DNA of 64,000 nucleotides from Nostoc cf. commune SO-36 (GCF_023734775.1 NZ_AP025732.1:5206501-5270500); one strand, 5' to 3'; counted from the stretch's first letter, positions 49,905 through 60,200 are shown. Notes: generated from the sequence alone by a model not told the origin. Made by a program: numbers and translations.

Positions 49905-50729
49905 ATGTCTAAGAATGAGATAGGGCAACAACCACTCGTAACTTTGTTGAGCGATTTTAGCGATCGCGATGTTTATGTCGCCATAATGAAAGGAGTTATA
50001 GCCCAAATCAACCCCAGACTGACGGTGGTAGACTTAACGCACCAAATTCCGCCGCAAGATATCGCCGCAGCGAGGTTTAGCTTAATGAATGCTTATGCCT
50101 ATTTCCCCGTTGGGACAGTGCATGTGGCAGTAGTAGATCCAGGTGTGGGAAGCAAGCGACGAGCGATCGCAGTAGAATTTGCTCAAGGGTTTTTGGTAGG
50201 CCCAGATAATGGTATCTTTAGCGGAGTACTCAGTCAAAGTCCAGCGATGTCTACGACGGGCTACGCCTACGCAGCCGTTGAACTCACAAATCTTAACTAT
50301 TGGCGAACTCCTCAACCAAGTAAGACTTTTCACGGTAGAGATATCTTTGCACCAGTAGCAGCTAATCTTGCTAGTGGTGTTCCCCTCAAAGAGCTAGGAC
50401 AAGAAATTGATCCAGCAAGTTTGGTAAAGTTGGATATAAGCAACTGCAAGCAAACAAGCAATGGTGTAGCGGGTTGCATTCAATATATTGACCACTTTGG
50501 CAACTTAGTGAGCAATATTGCAGGGACTTATGTACAAAGCAAAACTTGGTGTGTGCAAGTCGCTGGGTTGAGTATCCCAGGCTGTGAAATTTATAGTGAT
50601 GTCAACGTTGGAGAGATGATAGCTTTAGTTGGCAGTCACGGCTGGGTAGAAATTGCTATTAATCGTGGCAATGCTCACTCACAGTTACAGATTAATTTAC
50701 AAGATGCACTACAAGTTTTGTTTACATAA
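49905..50729 (+). CDS. SAM hydroxide adenosyltransferase (DUF62)
   Basis: A 274-residue DUF62 protein, the family that hydrolyses S-adenosylmethionine to adenosine and methionine and is related to fluorinase and chlorinase. Conserved: LLSDFSDRDVYVAIMKGVI, DLTHQIPPQDI, VVDPGVGSKRRAI, VGPDNGIF, TFHGRDIFAP and YIDHFGNLVSNI. The HGRD segment with the Asp-Arg-His triad marks the hydroxide-using type. The halogenase-specific insertion loop is not evident, so halogen use is unlikely. It diverges from the pirA-like gene and shares its upstream NtcA-type site. Confidence 0.85.
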   Translation: MSKNEIGQQPLVTLLSDFSDRDVYVAIMKGVIAQINPRLTVVDLTHQIPPQDIAAARFSLMNAYAYFPVGTVHVAVVDPGVGSKRRAIAVEFAQGFLVGPDNGIFSGVLSQSPAMSTTGYAYAAVELTNLNYWRTPQPSKTFHGRDIFAPVAANLASGVPLKELGQEIDPASLVKLDISNCKQTSNGVAGCIQYIDHFGNLVSNIAGTYVQSKTWCVQVAGLSIPGCEIYSDVNVGEMIALVGSHGWVEIAINRGNAHSQLQINLQDALQVLFT

Positions 50730-50835
50730 CACTTGAATTGCAATAAAGTTCGTTTCATTGCCCATAATAATAAAAGTAACCCTTGAGCAATTTCCTGTTG
50801 TACTCTACTAGAGAATCATCATTATATTCTTAACT

Positions 50836-51489
50836 ATGACTACACAAACACTGTCTGCACCAGAAGTTTATCAAGGTCAGTTTGGCGAATTTACAATTAC
50901 TCAGAGCGATCGCACTGGCGTAATTATCTACCGTGCTGGATTAATGGTAGCAGCACTGAGCTTTGCTATAGGCAGCGCTTTGGTTTTACTCAACAATAAC
51001 CCAATTATAACTGCGCTGACACCTCTATATGCTTGTTTTAGTCTCGCTCTCGGTGTGAGTTTATTTACCATTCATATCTACATGGCATCATTGCATCGAA
51101 CGTTACAAATTTTTTGGGCAATCGGTAATATCGCATCAGTGATATTGGCACTGTCTAGTAGTGAACCTTTAGCTCTTGCTGTTTACAATCAGCCGATTAC
51201 CTTATTGGGAATTGGTTTTATCTTCGTTGCATTAACAGGTATTTATTTTAAAGAAGCTTTTTGCTTCAATCGCCTGGAAACTAAAGTATTAACCCCAATA
51301 GTACCGCTACTATTGTTAGGACATTTAGTGGGAATTTTACCAACTCAGGTAGAAAGTATTTTATTAGGAATTTGGGCAACATTATTTTTAGTGTTTGCTC
51401 TGCGAAAGACAGTGCAAGCAATTCCTGCTGATATTGGAGATAAGTCTGTATTTACTTACTTGAAAGAACAACGTTTAGCTAAGGTTTAA
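50836..51489 (+). CDS. DUF2301 membrane protein
   Basis: A 217-residue integral membrane protein of the DUF2301 family, found mainly in cyanobacteria and algae. About seven hydrophobic helices follow a soluble N-terminus (VYQGQFGEFTITQSDRTGVIIYRAGL); conserved parts include FTIHIYMASLHRTLQIFW and GIYFKEAFCFNRLETK. Function is unknown. It overlaps the YdcF-like gene by one base (TAATG), so the two are probably co-translated. Confidence 0.75.
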   Translation: MTTQTLSAPEVYQGQFGEFTITQSDRTGVIIYRAGLMVAALSFAIGSALVLLNNNPIITALTPLYACFSLALGVSLFTIHIYMASLHRTLQIFWAIGNIASVILALSSSEPLALAVYNQPITLLGIGFIFVALTGIYFKEAFCFNRLETKVLTPIVPLLLLGHLVGILPTQVESILLGIWATLFLVFALRKTVQAIPADIGDKSVFTYLKEQRLAKV

Positions 51490-52178
51490 TGCGGACAAAA
51501 AATAGTCAGCGTCAAAATTTTCCAAAAATAAAATTAATCAAACGCCAAGAAATCTGGACACTTACGGCTCAGGGGTGGGCGATTGCGATCGCTTTGATTA
51601 TTTATTTCATATTTTTCGCCATTACTAATGTACACTCATTTCTTGCCGTAACTTCCCCAATCAAATCAGCAGAAGTATTAATTGTTGAAGGATGGCTACC
51701 AGATTATGCTGTAGAGGAAGCATTGGCTGAATTTAAAATCGGTTCTTATCGTCAAATAGTTACTACCGGAGGCTCATTAGGAAAAGGAAGCCATCTTACC
51801 GAATATAATAATTTTGCAGAAGTGACAGTTGCCACTTTGATAAAACTCGGTTTAGAAGCAGAAAAAGTGGTAGCTGTTCCTACACCTTTGGTGGTTAAAG
51901 ATCGTAGCTATGCGTCTGCTGCTGAATTTTATCGTTGGCTATCTAATTCAAATTTACAGATAAAATCAATTAATCTTTTTTCATTGGATGCTCATACTCG
52001 TAGGAGTTGGCTACTTTTCAAAAAATTACTGAATCCTGATATCAAAGTTGGTGTGATTGCTGCCAAAACGCAAGATTACAATCCAGAGAAATGGTGGGTT
52101 TCTAGCGCAGGTGCGCGGACAATTATTGATGAAGGCATAGCTTATATTTATGCAAGGTTTTTGAATTGGAAAGCTTAA
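51489..52178 (+). CDS. YdcF-like (DUF218) membrane-anchored protein
   Basis: A 229-residue protein with one N-terminal membrane anchor (GWAIAIALIIYFIFFAITNV) and an extracytoplasmic DUF218-like Rossmannoid domain (AEVLIVEGWLPDYAVEEALAEF; YRQIVTTGG; DRSYASAAEFYRWL; SLDAHTRRSWLLFKK). The family includes ElyC/SanA-type envelope proteins. The usual early SGN box is replaced by VTTGG. Its ATG overlaps the stop of the DUF2301 gene. Function is unknown; a role in cell-envelope upkeep is a guess. Confidence 0.7.
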   Translation: MRTKNSQRQNFPKIKLIKRQEIWTLTAQGWAIAIALIIYFIFFAITNVHSFLAVTSPIKSAEVLIVEGWLPDYAVEEALAEFKIGSYRQIVTTGGSLGKGSHLTEYNNFAEVTVATLIKLGLEAEKVVAVPTPLVVKDRSYASAAEFYRWLSNSNLQIKSINLFSLDAHTRRSWLLFKKLLNPDIKVGVIAAKTQDYNPEKWWVSSAGARTIIDEGIAYIYARFLNWKA

Positions 52179-52493
52179 TACCATTTAACTTTAATAATGA
52201 TATAAATACGCTGGTAAGGGCTTGTCTTTGCCCATTGGTGTCAACTTAACGTAAGAGTCATGTCCCGCAAGGAACTGAAGTTCCTTGCTAATAGCGAAAG
52301 TCATCTGAAGATGACTAAATAATCCGAAAAATCTTTAGTCTACTTCAGTAGACTTTAGCTATTAGCCCTGAAATTTATTTCTGGGCGGGCGAGGAAGCCA
52401 ACAGTTAAGCTATTTCTAGCTTAAGTTGACACGTATGGGCAATGCCATGCCCCTACGATAAATCTATCAAAATTGTCCCAGTCTCCAGTTGAA
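52179..52493. other. intergenic region occupied by nested repeats
   Basis: Almost entirely repeat: an outer GGGCTTGTCTTTGCCCAT/ATGGGCAATGCCATGCCC palindrome split by the 195-bp inverted-repeat element at 52238-52432. It lies between the convergent YdcF-like and DUF1400-SGNH genes. Confidence 0.6.
52238..52432. mobile_element. MITE-like inverted-repeat element (195 bp)
   Basis: Perfect 12-bp ends GTGTCAACTTAA (52238-52249) and TTAAGTTGACAC (52421-52432). The interior folds into a series of small hairpins: GCAAGGAACTGAAGTTCCTTGC, AGTCATCTGAAGATGACT and AGTCTACTTCAGTAGACT. It has no ORF. It appears inserted into a second, shorter palindromic repeat. Confidence 0.7.
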
Positions 52494-53630
52494 CTACTTA
52501 CCGAGAATTTGTAATAATGCTTGCCGATAAATTTTTAGACCTTCTGCATTCAGATGCTCCCCATCACTGGTCAAATTATCTTTAAGAACATTATTTTCAT
52601 ACAATGGTGCTAATCCTGATGCTGCGACTGGTACTTTTTCTGCTTCAGCAACTTGATTAATCAGAACATTAATTTGTTCAACTCGAGAAAGTGGGGCTGC
52701 TACAGTTGGATCTGAGCTTGCTGCAACTGTAGAATAAAAAGCCGGGATTAGGAAAATCTCTTTAGTTCCCATTGTGCGGACTAGTGCGATCGCTTCTTGT
52801 AAATTTTTGCTAAACAACTCATCACTAGTTCCATACCAAGCATCATTTCCACCTACAGCAATAATGGCTTTTTCACATTTCACCTTGGTAGGAATTAAAC
52901 TTTTCAGTTGTTCCAGTAATGAAATTGTACTCAGCCCATTTAACCCAAAATTAAAAGTACCGTTCCCAAGTGTGTTACCGAGTCCGGCGGAAATAGAATC
53001 GCCAAATAAACAACCTGAGAACTGTTTATTTTGGGCGGCGAGTGTCTGATATTGCAGGGCAATTTTGCCTAAAGGTGAAGAAGTTACATTATCTTTTGGT
53101 GGTGCATCAGCAGCACTAGAAGATGAATTTGCCATACCAACTAGTTTAGAAATTTTTGACACATCAACAACTAGTTGATTGCTGGGATAGGCTTCTAGAA
53201 AGGTAGTTATTCCTAAACCTTCTGGTGATCTTGCTCCTATGATAATGGCAGATCGTAGAGCTTGTATACTGGCTTGATCGCGACGGGCGATCGCACTAGA
53301 AGCAAAAGATAAAATTTGCTTGCCCATTCCTGTATTTAGCAGTTTATCTAAAGCCACAATATCCAGAGACATTTTCACTTGCAGAGCATCTTGAAACTTC
53401 TCTTTCTCTTTAGCGCTGAGGTAATCTAAGAAAGATTGCAAATCGCTAGAAGCCTTTTGCGTCTCGCCATAGTTGCGTATATCTGCCACCGGAATCGATT
53501 GCTCAAACAATCCGTATCTGACAGTAACTTTTTCGGCTGCCAAACTAGGCAATAAACCAAGGCCACTATGCACCAGTAAAAATATTAAGCACCCAGATAG
53601 GCTTATTAAAAGACGATAAAAATATTTCAT
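52494..53630 (-). CDS. DUF1400 plus SGNH/GDSL hydrolase fusion, secreted
   Basis: A 378-residue protein with a signal peptide (LLISLSGCLIFLLVHSGLGLLPSLAA). Residues about 35-165 match DUF1400, the helical N-terminal domain usually joined to alpha/beta hydrolases in cyanobacteria (VTVRYGLFEQSIPVADI; FLDYLSAKEKEKF; SAIIIGARSPEGLGITTFLEAYPS). After a Ser/Ala-rich linker comes an SGNH hydrolase: SGCLFGDSISAGLGN (block I Ser), GLNGLS, AVGGNDAWYG (block III) and SDGEHLNAEG (block V Asp/His). It is likely a periplasmic esterase or lipase. ATG 53630 is chosen over GTG 53633. Confidence 0.8.
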   Translation of the reverse strand: MKYFYRLLISLSGCLIFLLVHSGLGLLPSLAAEKVTVRYGLFEQSIPVADIRNYGETQKASSDLQSFLDYLSAKEKEKFQDALQVKMSLDIVALDKLLNTGMGKQILSFASSAIARRDQASIQALRSAIIIGARSPEGLGITTFLEAYPSNQLVVDVSKISKLVGMANSSSSAADAPPKDNVTSSPLGKIALQYQTLAAQNKQFSGCLFGDSISAGLGNTLGNGTFNFGLNGLSTISLLEQLKSLIPTKVKCEKAIIAVGGNDAWYGTSDELFSKNLQEAIALVRTMGTKEIFLIPAFYSTVAASSDPTVAAPLSRVEQINVLINQVAEAEKVPVAASGLAPLYENNVLKDNLTSDGEHLNAEGLKIYRQALLQILGK

Positions 53631-53650
53631 CACAGAAAATCAGAATATAG

Positions 53651-53692
53651 ATAGTCAATAGTTAATAGTCAAGAGTCAAGAGTCAAAAGTCA
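53651..53692. repeat. 7-mer tandem repeat (ATAGTCA/AGAGTCA type, 6 copies)
   Basis: Six consecutive 7-base units (ATAGTCA, ATAGTTA, ATAGTCA, AGAGTCA, AGAGTCA, AAAGTCA) upstream of the SGNH gene's start. A heptamer STRR of the heterocystous type. Confidence 0.75.
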
Positions 53693-53832
53693 AGGGGAAT
53701 TAGCAAAGAAGTCTTTGTAGAGACGGCGATTCATCGCGTCTCTTGCCTTAACCGAACAGCATTGCCCCCATCCCTATCAACAAACAACCCCAATTTGGGA
53801 ATACTCAATCCAGTAGGCGTGAGGATGGAACA

Positions 53833-54948
53833 GTGGTAGAAGAGGGTGCATATTGGCTAGCTTGGGCACAAATTTCGGGAATTGGCCCGGTATTACTGCG
53901 GCGGCTGGAACAGCATTTTGGTACGCTAGCAACAGCTTGGAACGCTACTAAAGTACAGTTGGCAGAGGTAGAGGGTTTTGGTTTGCAAACACTAGAAAAA
54001 GTAGTACAACAGCGATCGCGCCTACACCCAGAACAACTATTTACCAAGCACCAGCAGGAAAATTCTCATTTCTGGACACCAGCAGATGCAGATTATCCCC
54101 GCTTACTGCTGGAGACTCCAAGCCCACCGCCGATTTTGTACTATCGCGGTGAAGTCGAACTGCAAGAAAATCTCGGACAAAAACCGATGGTTGGAATTGT
54201 CGGAACCCGCCAACCCTCAGAATACGGTATCCGTTGGACTCGCCAAATTAGTACAGCATTGGCTAAAAATGGCTTTACAGTTGTTTCTGGGATGGCTGAG
54301 GGAATTGACACAGAAAGCCACATCGCCGCCATGAAAGCAGGTGGACGGACGATCGCAGTTTTGGGAACTGGTGTAGATGTCATCTATCCCCATAAAAATC
54401 GGGATTTGTACAAGCAAATTTTGACGGCTGGGTTAGTTGTAAGTGAGTACCCCACAAAAACCCCACCCGATCGCACCCACTTTCCCCGCCGCAACCGGAT
54501 TATTGCGGGTTTAAGCCGCGCCATCCTCGTAATAGAAGCGCCATTAAAATCAGGTGCGTTAATTACTGCAACCTACGCAAATGAATTTGGCAGAGATGTC
54601 TATGCTTTACCTGGAAGAGTGGACGATCATCCATCTCAAGGGTGCTTAAAGTTACTTAGTCAGGGAGCTTCTTTGATTGTCAAGGAATTAGATGAACTGT
54701 TAACAATGCTGGGAGCAATACCACAAATTGATCCAATTGAGGCTTCTACAGCACCAGAACAGTTAAGGCCAACTTTAGAGCCAGAATTGCAAAGGGTAAT
54801 GGATGCGTTTACAAGTGATGCTTTACCCTTTGATTTTATTGTCCAACAAACCGGCATGGGTGCTGGCTCAGTTTCGGGTGCTTTGTTGCAGTTGGAACTT
54901 ATGGGTTTTGTTTCGCAATTACCAGGGATGCGGTATCAAAAAAGTTAA
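53833..54948 (+). CDS. dprA: DNA-processing protein DprA
   Basis: A 371-residue DprA/Smf protein that loads RecA on single strands during natural transformation. N-terminal SAM-like HhH region (AQISGIGPVLLRRLEQHFG), then the Rossmann core: VGIVGTRQPSEYG, FTVVSGMAEGIDTESHIAAM, TIAVLGTGVDVIYP, RRNRIIAGLS and GALITATYANEFGRDVYALPG, and a C-terminal winged-helix domain (GMGAGSVSGALLQLELMGFV). The start is GTG; ATG 53825 is out of frame and soon stops. It suggests competence potential. Confidence 0.93.
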   Translation: MVEEGAYWLAWAQISGIGPVLLRRLEQHFGTLATAWNATKVQLAEVEGFGLQTLEKVVQQRSRLHPEQLFTKHQQENSHFWTPADADYPRLLLETPSPPPILYYRGEVELQENLGQKPMVGIVGTRQPSEYGIRWTRQISTALAKNGFTVVSGMAEGIDTESHIAAMKAGGRTIAVLGTGVDVIYPHKNRDLYKQILTAGLVVSEYPTKTPPDRTHFPRRNRIIAGLSRAILVIEAPLKSGALITATYANEFGRDVYALPGRVDDHPSQGCLKLLSQGASLIVKELDELLTMLGAIPQIDPIEASTAPEQLRPTLEPELQRVMDAFTSDALPFDFIVQQTGMGAGSVSGALLQLELMGFVSQLPGMRYQKS

Positions 54949-54950
54949 AA

Positions 54951-54990
54951 CAATTCGCAATTCGCAATTCGCAATTCGCAATTCGCAATT
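54951..54990. repeat. 7-mer tandem repeat (CAATTCG, 5.7 copies)
   Basis: Five identical CAATTCG units and a partial one lie immediately after dprA and touch the end of the hsdS remnant on the other strand. A heptamer STRR. Confidence 0.9.
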
Positions 54991-55360
54991 ACGTTACTCC
55001 TTGTTCTTCTACTGTCTTGCTTTTGCGCTTGCTTGTTCGTTGGCTTTTTTGTTTGCCATTGTTTAATTTTTCTCGTTCTGCTCGAATTCGTTCTAGTAAG
55101 ACTGATGCAGGTTCATCATCGGGATCTTGGGGGACGAGTTCACCCCGGAAGGCTTTGGCGAGGATTGATTGGTTGAGTTTGTCTAAGTAAGTTTCAGCAT
55201 ATTGATGTTGCTGTTTAACTTTTATGCTAATGTCTAATAGCGATTTCACCTGTTGAACAATCTCTTTTTGTTCCTTCAGTGGTGGTATAGGAATTGCTAA
55301 CTCTCGAAAATCAATAAGGTGAAAGTTTTTAATTGCACTACCTGTAAATTTATCTATCAA
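54989..55360 (-). pseudogene. hsdS: type I restriction specificity subunit, C-terminal remnant
   Basis: Only the distal conserved part of HsdS remains, 123 residues: IPIPPLKEQKEIVQQVKSLLDI and AETYLDKLNQSILAKAFRGELVP, the coiled arm that follows the second recognition domain. Both target-recognition domains are missing. Five bases after the hsdM stop an ATG (55386) opens nine codons then stops, which looks like the original hsdS start fused out of frame to the remnant by a large internal deletion. Without the recognition domains the complex cannot bind its site. Confidence 0.8.
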
Positions 55361-55390
55361 TTAATCCTTGATGCACTACCACTCATGCTT

Positions 55391-56860
55391 CTATTCTAAA
55401 GTTGACAACCCCACGGAAGCACTGACAGCCTCCGCCGCTTCTTCACCTTCTAGCAATATCATCAAAGCTTCCATCTCCTTTGTGGCAATTCGCAGCTTTT
55501 CCATAATCTCAGCTGCAATTATCTCCGGCTCTGGTAAATTATCGCCCGATCGCAAGCTATCATCTCGCAGCCAGGAAATATCTAAATTTTCGTTACGCTT
55601 GGTAATCTGCTCTCGCGTGAAGCACCGAAAACGCCCATTTTCTCCCAAATCGACACGCAGACTATTGCCATTGGGTTCATCTCCATAGCACTGCTCAAAC
55701 TCAGATAAATGCCCACGAGTCAAGGGAATACGTTTACCAAAGCTGGGCATATTGGTACGCATATCGTAAATCCAAACTGCTTTGGTGTTGTCTTTCTCCG
55801 TTGTGCCACGCTGGAAAAATAATACATTTGTCTTCACACCTTGGGCGTAAAATATCCCAGTGGGCAATCTTAAAATGGTATGCAAATTACATTTAGCCAT
55901 CAAGTCAGCCCGAATTGCCCGCCCTTGTCCATCTTCAAACAATACATTATCTGGCAAAACTACCGCAGCCCGTCCCCCTGGTTTGAGGGTTCTATAGATA
56001 TGTTGCAAAAATGCTAATTGCTTGTTTGAGGTGGGATAAGTAAAATCATCCCGCGAAGGTAGCCCACCTCCTTTTTTTGTCCCAAAGGGTGGATTAGTCA
56101 GAATTACATCGGCTTTTGCTAGTCGCTGTCCCTCTGCGGAAAGGCTATCACCCAAATCTACAGCCCCTTCAATTCCGTGTAGCATCATATTCATCAACAG
56201 CAAGCGGTGAGCATCTTGCACCAATTCCATACCATAAAACGCCTGATGCTGTTGGAAAGATTGTTGTGCTTCTGTCCACTCGAAGGAATCGTGGTATTGT
56301 CGAATATAGCGATCGCTGGCTATCAAAAACCCTCCAGTTCCAGCCGCCGGATCTTGAATCAACTCTCCTGGTTGTGGCTTCAGTAAGGAAACCATGCAAT
56401 CAATCAACGGTCTGGGTGTAAAATACTGTCCTGCACCAGATTTTTTCTCGTCGGCGTTTTTCTGTAATAGTCCTTCATACAAATCGCCAAACTCGTCTCG
56501 ATGTTCTGAAAACCAGTCCAATTCATCAATACTGGTGACAAGCTTCTTGAGAATGCGGGGTTGCTTGAGGGAAGTTTGAGCATTAGCAAAAATCGCCTGT
56601 ACTCGCAAAGATGAATTCTCCGAACCCAACATAAGTAAGAGTTTTCTATAAGATGTTAGTTGCTCTACCCCATCCTGAGTAACCAAGTCATCCCAGCGAT
56701 AGCCTTGTAATAATTGCGCCTCCGCCCCCGTTTCCTGCGCCATCTTTAAGAACAGCAGATAGGTTAATTCTGTAACATATTGCAAATAAGTAACGCCGTC
56801 ATCCCGCAGAACGTGGCATAAATTCCAGAGTTTTTGAACAATATCGGTGGTAGCGGTCAT
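55391..56860 (-). CDS. hsdM: type I restriction-modification N6-adenine methyltransferase subunit
   Basis: A 489-residue HsdM, apparently intact. N-terminal HsdM helical domain (LWNLCHVLRDDGVTYLQYVTELTYL), SAM-binding motif I DPAAGTGGFL, the catalytic ILTNPPFGTK (NPPF) and GGRAAVVLPDNVLFEDG. It methylates adenine when joined with HsdS and HsdR. It lies between hsdR (upstream) and the hsdS remnant (downstream), all on the minus strand, the order hsdR-hsdM-hsdS. With hsdS broken it is probably inactive or needs another specificity subunit. Confidence 0.93.
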   Translation of the reverse strand: MTATTDIVQKLWNLCHVLRDDGVTYLQYVTELTYLLFLKMAQETGAEAQLLQGYRWDDLVTQDGVEQLTSYRKLLLMLGSENSSLRVQAIFANAQTSLKQPRILKKLVTSIDELDWFSEHRDEFGDLYEGLLQKNADEKKSGAGQYFTPRPLIDCMVSLLKPQPGELIQDPAAGTGGFLIASDRYIRQYHDSFEWTEAQQSFQQHQAFYGMELVQDAHRLLLMNMMLHGIEGAVDLGDSLSAEGQRLAKADVILTNPPFGTKKGGGLPSRDDFTYPTSNKQLAFLQHIYRTLKPGGRAAVVLPDNVLFEDGQGRAIRADLMAKCNLHTILRLPTGIFYAQGVKTNVLFFQRGTTEKDNTKAVWIYDMRTNMPSFGKRIPLTRGHLSEFEQCYGDEPNGNSLRVDLGENGRFRCFTREQITKRNENLDISWLRDDSLRSGDNLPEPEIIAAEIMEKLRIATKEMEALMILLEGEEAAEAVSASVGLSTLE

Positions 56861-56969
56861 AATTTGTAATGGGAAAAAGGGCGGTTAGAAACCGTGTCTA
56901 CACAGGTAAAAGCTGAATTTTTTCTTAGAGGATGTTTGAAAAGTCCTCTTCTCGGTAGCAAAACGTTTA

Positions 56970-57046
56970 GATCCCCCTAAATCCCCCTTAATAAGGGGGA
57001 CTTTAATTCCGGTTCCCCCCTTAAAAAAGGGGGGTTAGGGGGGATC
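56970..57046. repeat. C/G-run palindromic repeat
   Basis: Outer arms GATCCCCCTAA and TTAGGGGGGATC enclose two hairpins, CCCCCTTAATAAGGGGG and CCCCCCTTAAAAAAGGGGGG. This is a frequent intergenic repeat in Nostoc-like genomes. It lies between hsdR and hsdM. Confidence 0.75.
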
Positions 57047-57122
57047 GAATTCTATGCAGCTTCATAAAAAATTGGTATAAACGCGAATTAAACCTCATCT
57101 ATGTTGAGAACCGTAGTTTTTG

Positions 57123-57215
57123 CCCTCACCCTAAATCCCTCTCCCAACTTGGGAGAGGGACTTTTTTCCGGCTCCCCTTCTCCCAATATTGGGAGAAGGG
57201 GCTGGGGGATGAGGG
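57123..57215. repeat. second palindromic repeat in the hsdR-hsdM gap
   Basis: CCCTCTCCCAACTTGGGAGA... (57138-57160) and CCCCTTCTCCCAATATTGGG... (57174-57201) are two strong hairpins inside outer arms CCCTCACC and GATGAGGG. Same general design as the repeat at 56970. Confidence 0.7.
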
Positions 57216-57268
57216 TTTTTTCTGTTCATACGGAATATCTACAGTTTTCAAGGTGGACGCAGTTTATA

Positions 57269-60200
57269 TCAAATAGCAACATCCCAAAGGCTCTCATGAA
57301 TCTTGATCACAATATTCTCTAATTCTCCACCGAAAACCTTATTTAATCGCTCAAATCCACCACCTTGAGTTTTAAACTCTCCTTTATCAAAGGCTTCGCA
57401 ATCAACAATTATTTCCGCTTTGAGTTGCTTCCCAATCCGTTCTAACCATTTGCGTTGCGGTGTATTCCAAGGCTGACTCGCTAGAATTTTTTTCATCGCG
57501 CGTTCAACCCTTTCACTGTAAGCAATTAAAGCATCACCCAAGGCCGCTTGACGAATAAAGCCGATGATAGAAGCGGCAATATCTTCATTAGTCGTTTCTC
57601 GCCATGCCGTTTGTAAGCTGGTTTGAGAGTATCCAGCTGCATCAAGCTGCATTCGCAGTTCTTTAAGTTGCGCCCTTGTTAACTCACGGGGGCGCTGTGT
57701 GACAACAATCAGCGCCGGAATTTTATTCATGTTCTCTAGTAAAAAGGCTCTAAAACTTTCTAAATAATCTTCTGGACGTGCAGCACTGCCATAACCGCGT
57801 TCAATTGAGACTAATTCATCTTGATGATGGGAAATTAATATTGGCTGAGTTCCACCATCTCGACGGTCAAGAATTTGAGCGATCGCTTTTTTGTCTCGAA
57901 ACCATTCCCGCACTTGCTGTATTGTACTTTGCTTGAGGTGAGATCCAATACTTTTCTATTGGCATTTGCGCGATCGCTTTCTAATTGTTCGCGGTTACTG
58001 TCGCTTAAATGTCTCCGTTGGCGTTGCAGTTTGGCTAGCAGTTGCTCAATTACTATCTTGACAGCATCAGTGTTAACTGTCTCTACTCTTGCAGTAGTTG
58101 GGTAAAGGTAATGTTAGGATTTAACTACAATGGGTTTCATCGTCGAAATAGGTGCGATCGCTTCATATAGCCGCACTGCATCAAAGATGTGAAACACTTC
58201 TTTCCCAATTTCATCACAAGGGCGGGTAGCCCTTCCCAACATCTGCTCGTAGAGAATCCGAGAATTGACTCGGCGAATAAACACCAGATTACAAATCGCC
58301 GGCACATCAATCCCGGTAGTTAATAAGTCTACGGTTACAGCAACTTTGGGATTGACTTCATTACGGAATTTGCGAATCAACTCCAATGGCTTATCTGCAT
58401 TCCCGGTAATTTTGACCACAGCATCATCCTCAACGCCGTCATATCTATCCTGAAACGTCTGTTTAAGTTGGTTGACAACAATATCTGCATGAGCATCAGT
58501 AGCGCAAAAAATCAAGGTTTTTTCTGCTAGTGAGGGGTGAATATGCTCCGCTAAAGCTTCACAGACGACGCGATTAAATTCTTCAGTCACAACTCGGCGG
58601 TTAAATTGCTCGACATCAATCCGCACTTCATCCGGGGCATGAACTAAATCAAGTTGCCCTGTTTGGGGATTGAAAAACTCCATCTGCTCACCAGGATTCC
58701 ACACCATCCCTTCTTCAGAAAGCTTTGTTTTAATTTGAAAGGGCGGCTCATGGTCAATTAACCAACCATCGATTACAGCTTCCCGATAACTGTAAGTGTA
58801 GACAGGGTTGCCAAAAATTTCTGTAGTATGTAGCGCTGGAGTTGCGGTTAAACCAATTTTAACTGCGTCGAACTGCTCCAAAACCCGCCGATATTTTGAC
58901 ACGTAATCGTTAAAATCCCGAAACTCTAATTCTGTATCACTTAAATCTCGATCTAATAAATAGCCCCGGTGACACTCATCGATCACAATGCAATCATATT
59001 GATCGGGTGTAACTATTGTACCATCAGCAGGGTAAAGAACTCGCTTGACCATACCCTGCACCGTGGTAATGTGAACTTTAAGATCACGATCAAACTCAGT
59101 GTTGTGGCGATCGCTAATTTCAAATATATCAGCGAAACTTTGCAGGTTTTCCATGCGAGAATCTTTAAAGGCATTAGTGGTTTGCTCTTTTAATGCAGTG
59201 CGATCGACTAAAAACAACACCCGGCGAAACCGCTTAGTTTTCAGCAGCCGATAAACTAAACCAATGCAAGTTTTAGTTTTTCCTGTTCCTGTTGCCATCG
59301 CCACGAGTAATTCCCGTTGTCCTCGTGCCAAGGCAGACTCTACCGCTTGAATGGAGCGAATTTGATAATCGCGCAATTTCAACCCATAGCTAAAACCTTC
59401 TTGGGCTAAACGAGTTACTGCCTGGTCAACATCTTGAGTTAAAATATCAAGTAATCCTTGAGGAGAGTGCCAGGTGGGTAGACAGACGCGAAGATTAGTC
59501 GATCGCCGCAAATCACAAAACCAGATGCCACTCTTAGTTAGAAGTTGCTGTAAATATGGTCGTCCGTTGGTTGCAAAGACAAATGGAACCTGATAATTTT
59601 GCCACAGCCCACCTGCAAACATTTCTCCCGTAATTTGGAACCCTTCACTGTATCGTTTAGCTTGGTTGAGCGCACCTTCGGAAACATCTTTGCTTTGCCG
59701 TTTAGCTTCCACTACTCCCACAATTTGCAAACCGCAGAATAACGCATAATCAGCCCGTCCATTCGCAGTGGGATACTCAGCTATTGCTAAATTTCTTCCC
59801 TTTTGAGGACGCACACCATTTTGATGAGTCAGTTCTTCGGAATCTGCTTCCCAACCGGCTGCTTGCAGTTGAGCATCAATGAGTCTGCGTGTCTCTCTTT
59901 CATCCAGCAGTATGCCACTTTCAGCGACTTGAGCTTGAGTAATAGTTTGCTGAATGATTTGCTGAGTCTCACTTTTTGCTTGAGCCTGAATTTCTGCTAG
60001 GTGATTTAACACCTCCTGTACTTTCGACTCTACTTCCCGTGCCAAATCTTCGGCGGCACTTCTACGCAGCGTCTCATCTGTTACTAATGCTTGTGCCGCC
60101 TCAGCCTCCGAAAAACTCTTTTGTACTTCATCTCGGAGGCGTTCTAACTCGGTTTTAAGTGCCTGTGTCTCTATTTTGGGGTCAGGTGGGGGAATAAACG

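Noticed and set aside
49905..50729. Fluorinase, in view of the fluoride system 5 kb away
   Set aside because: The sequence fits SAM hydroxide adenosyltransferases; the extra loop of halogenases is not evident, and the genes are not adjacent.
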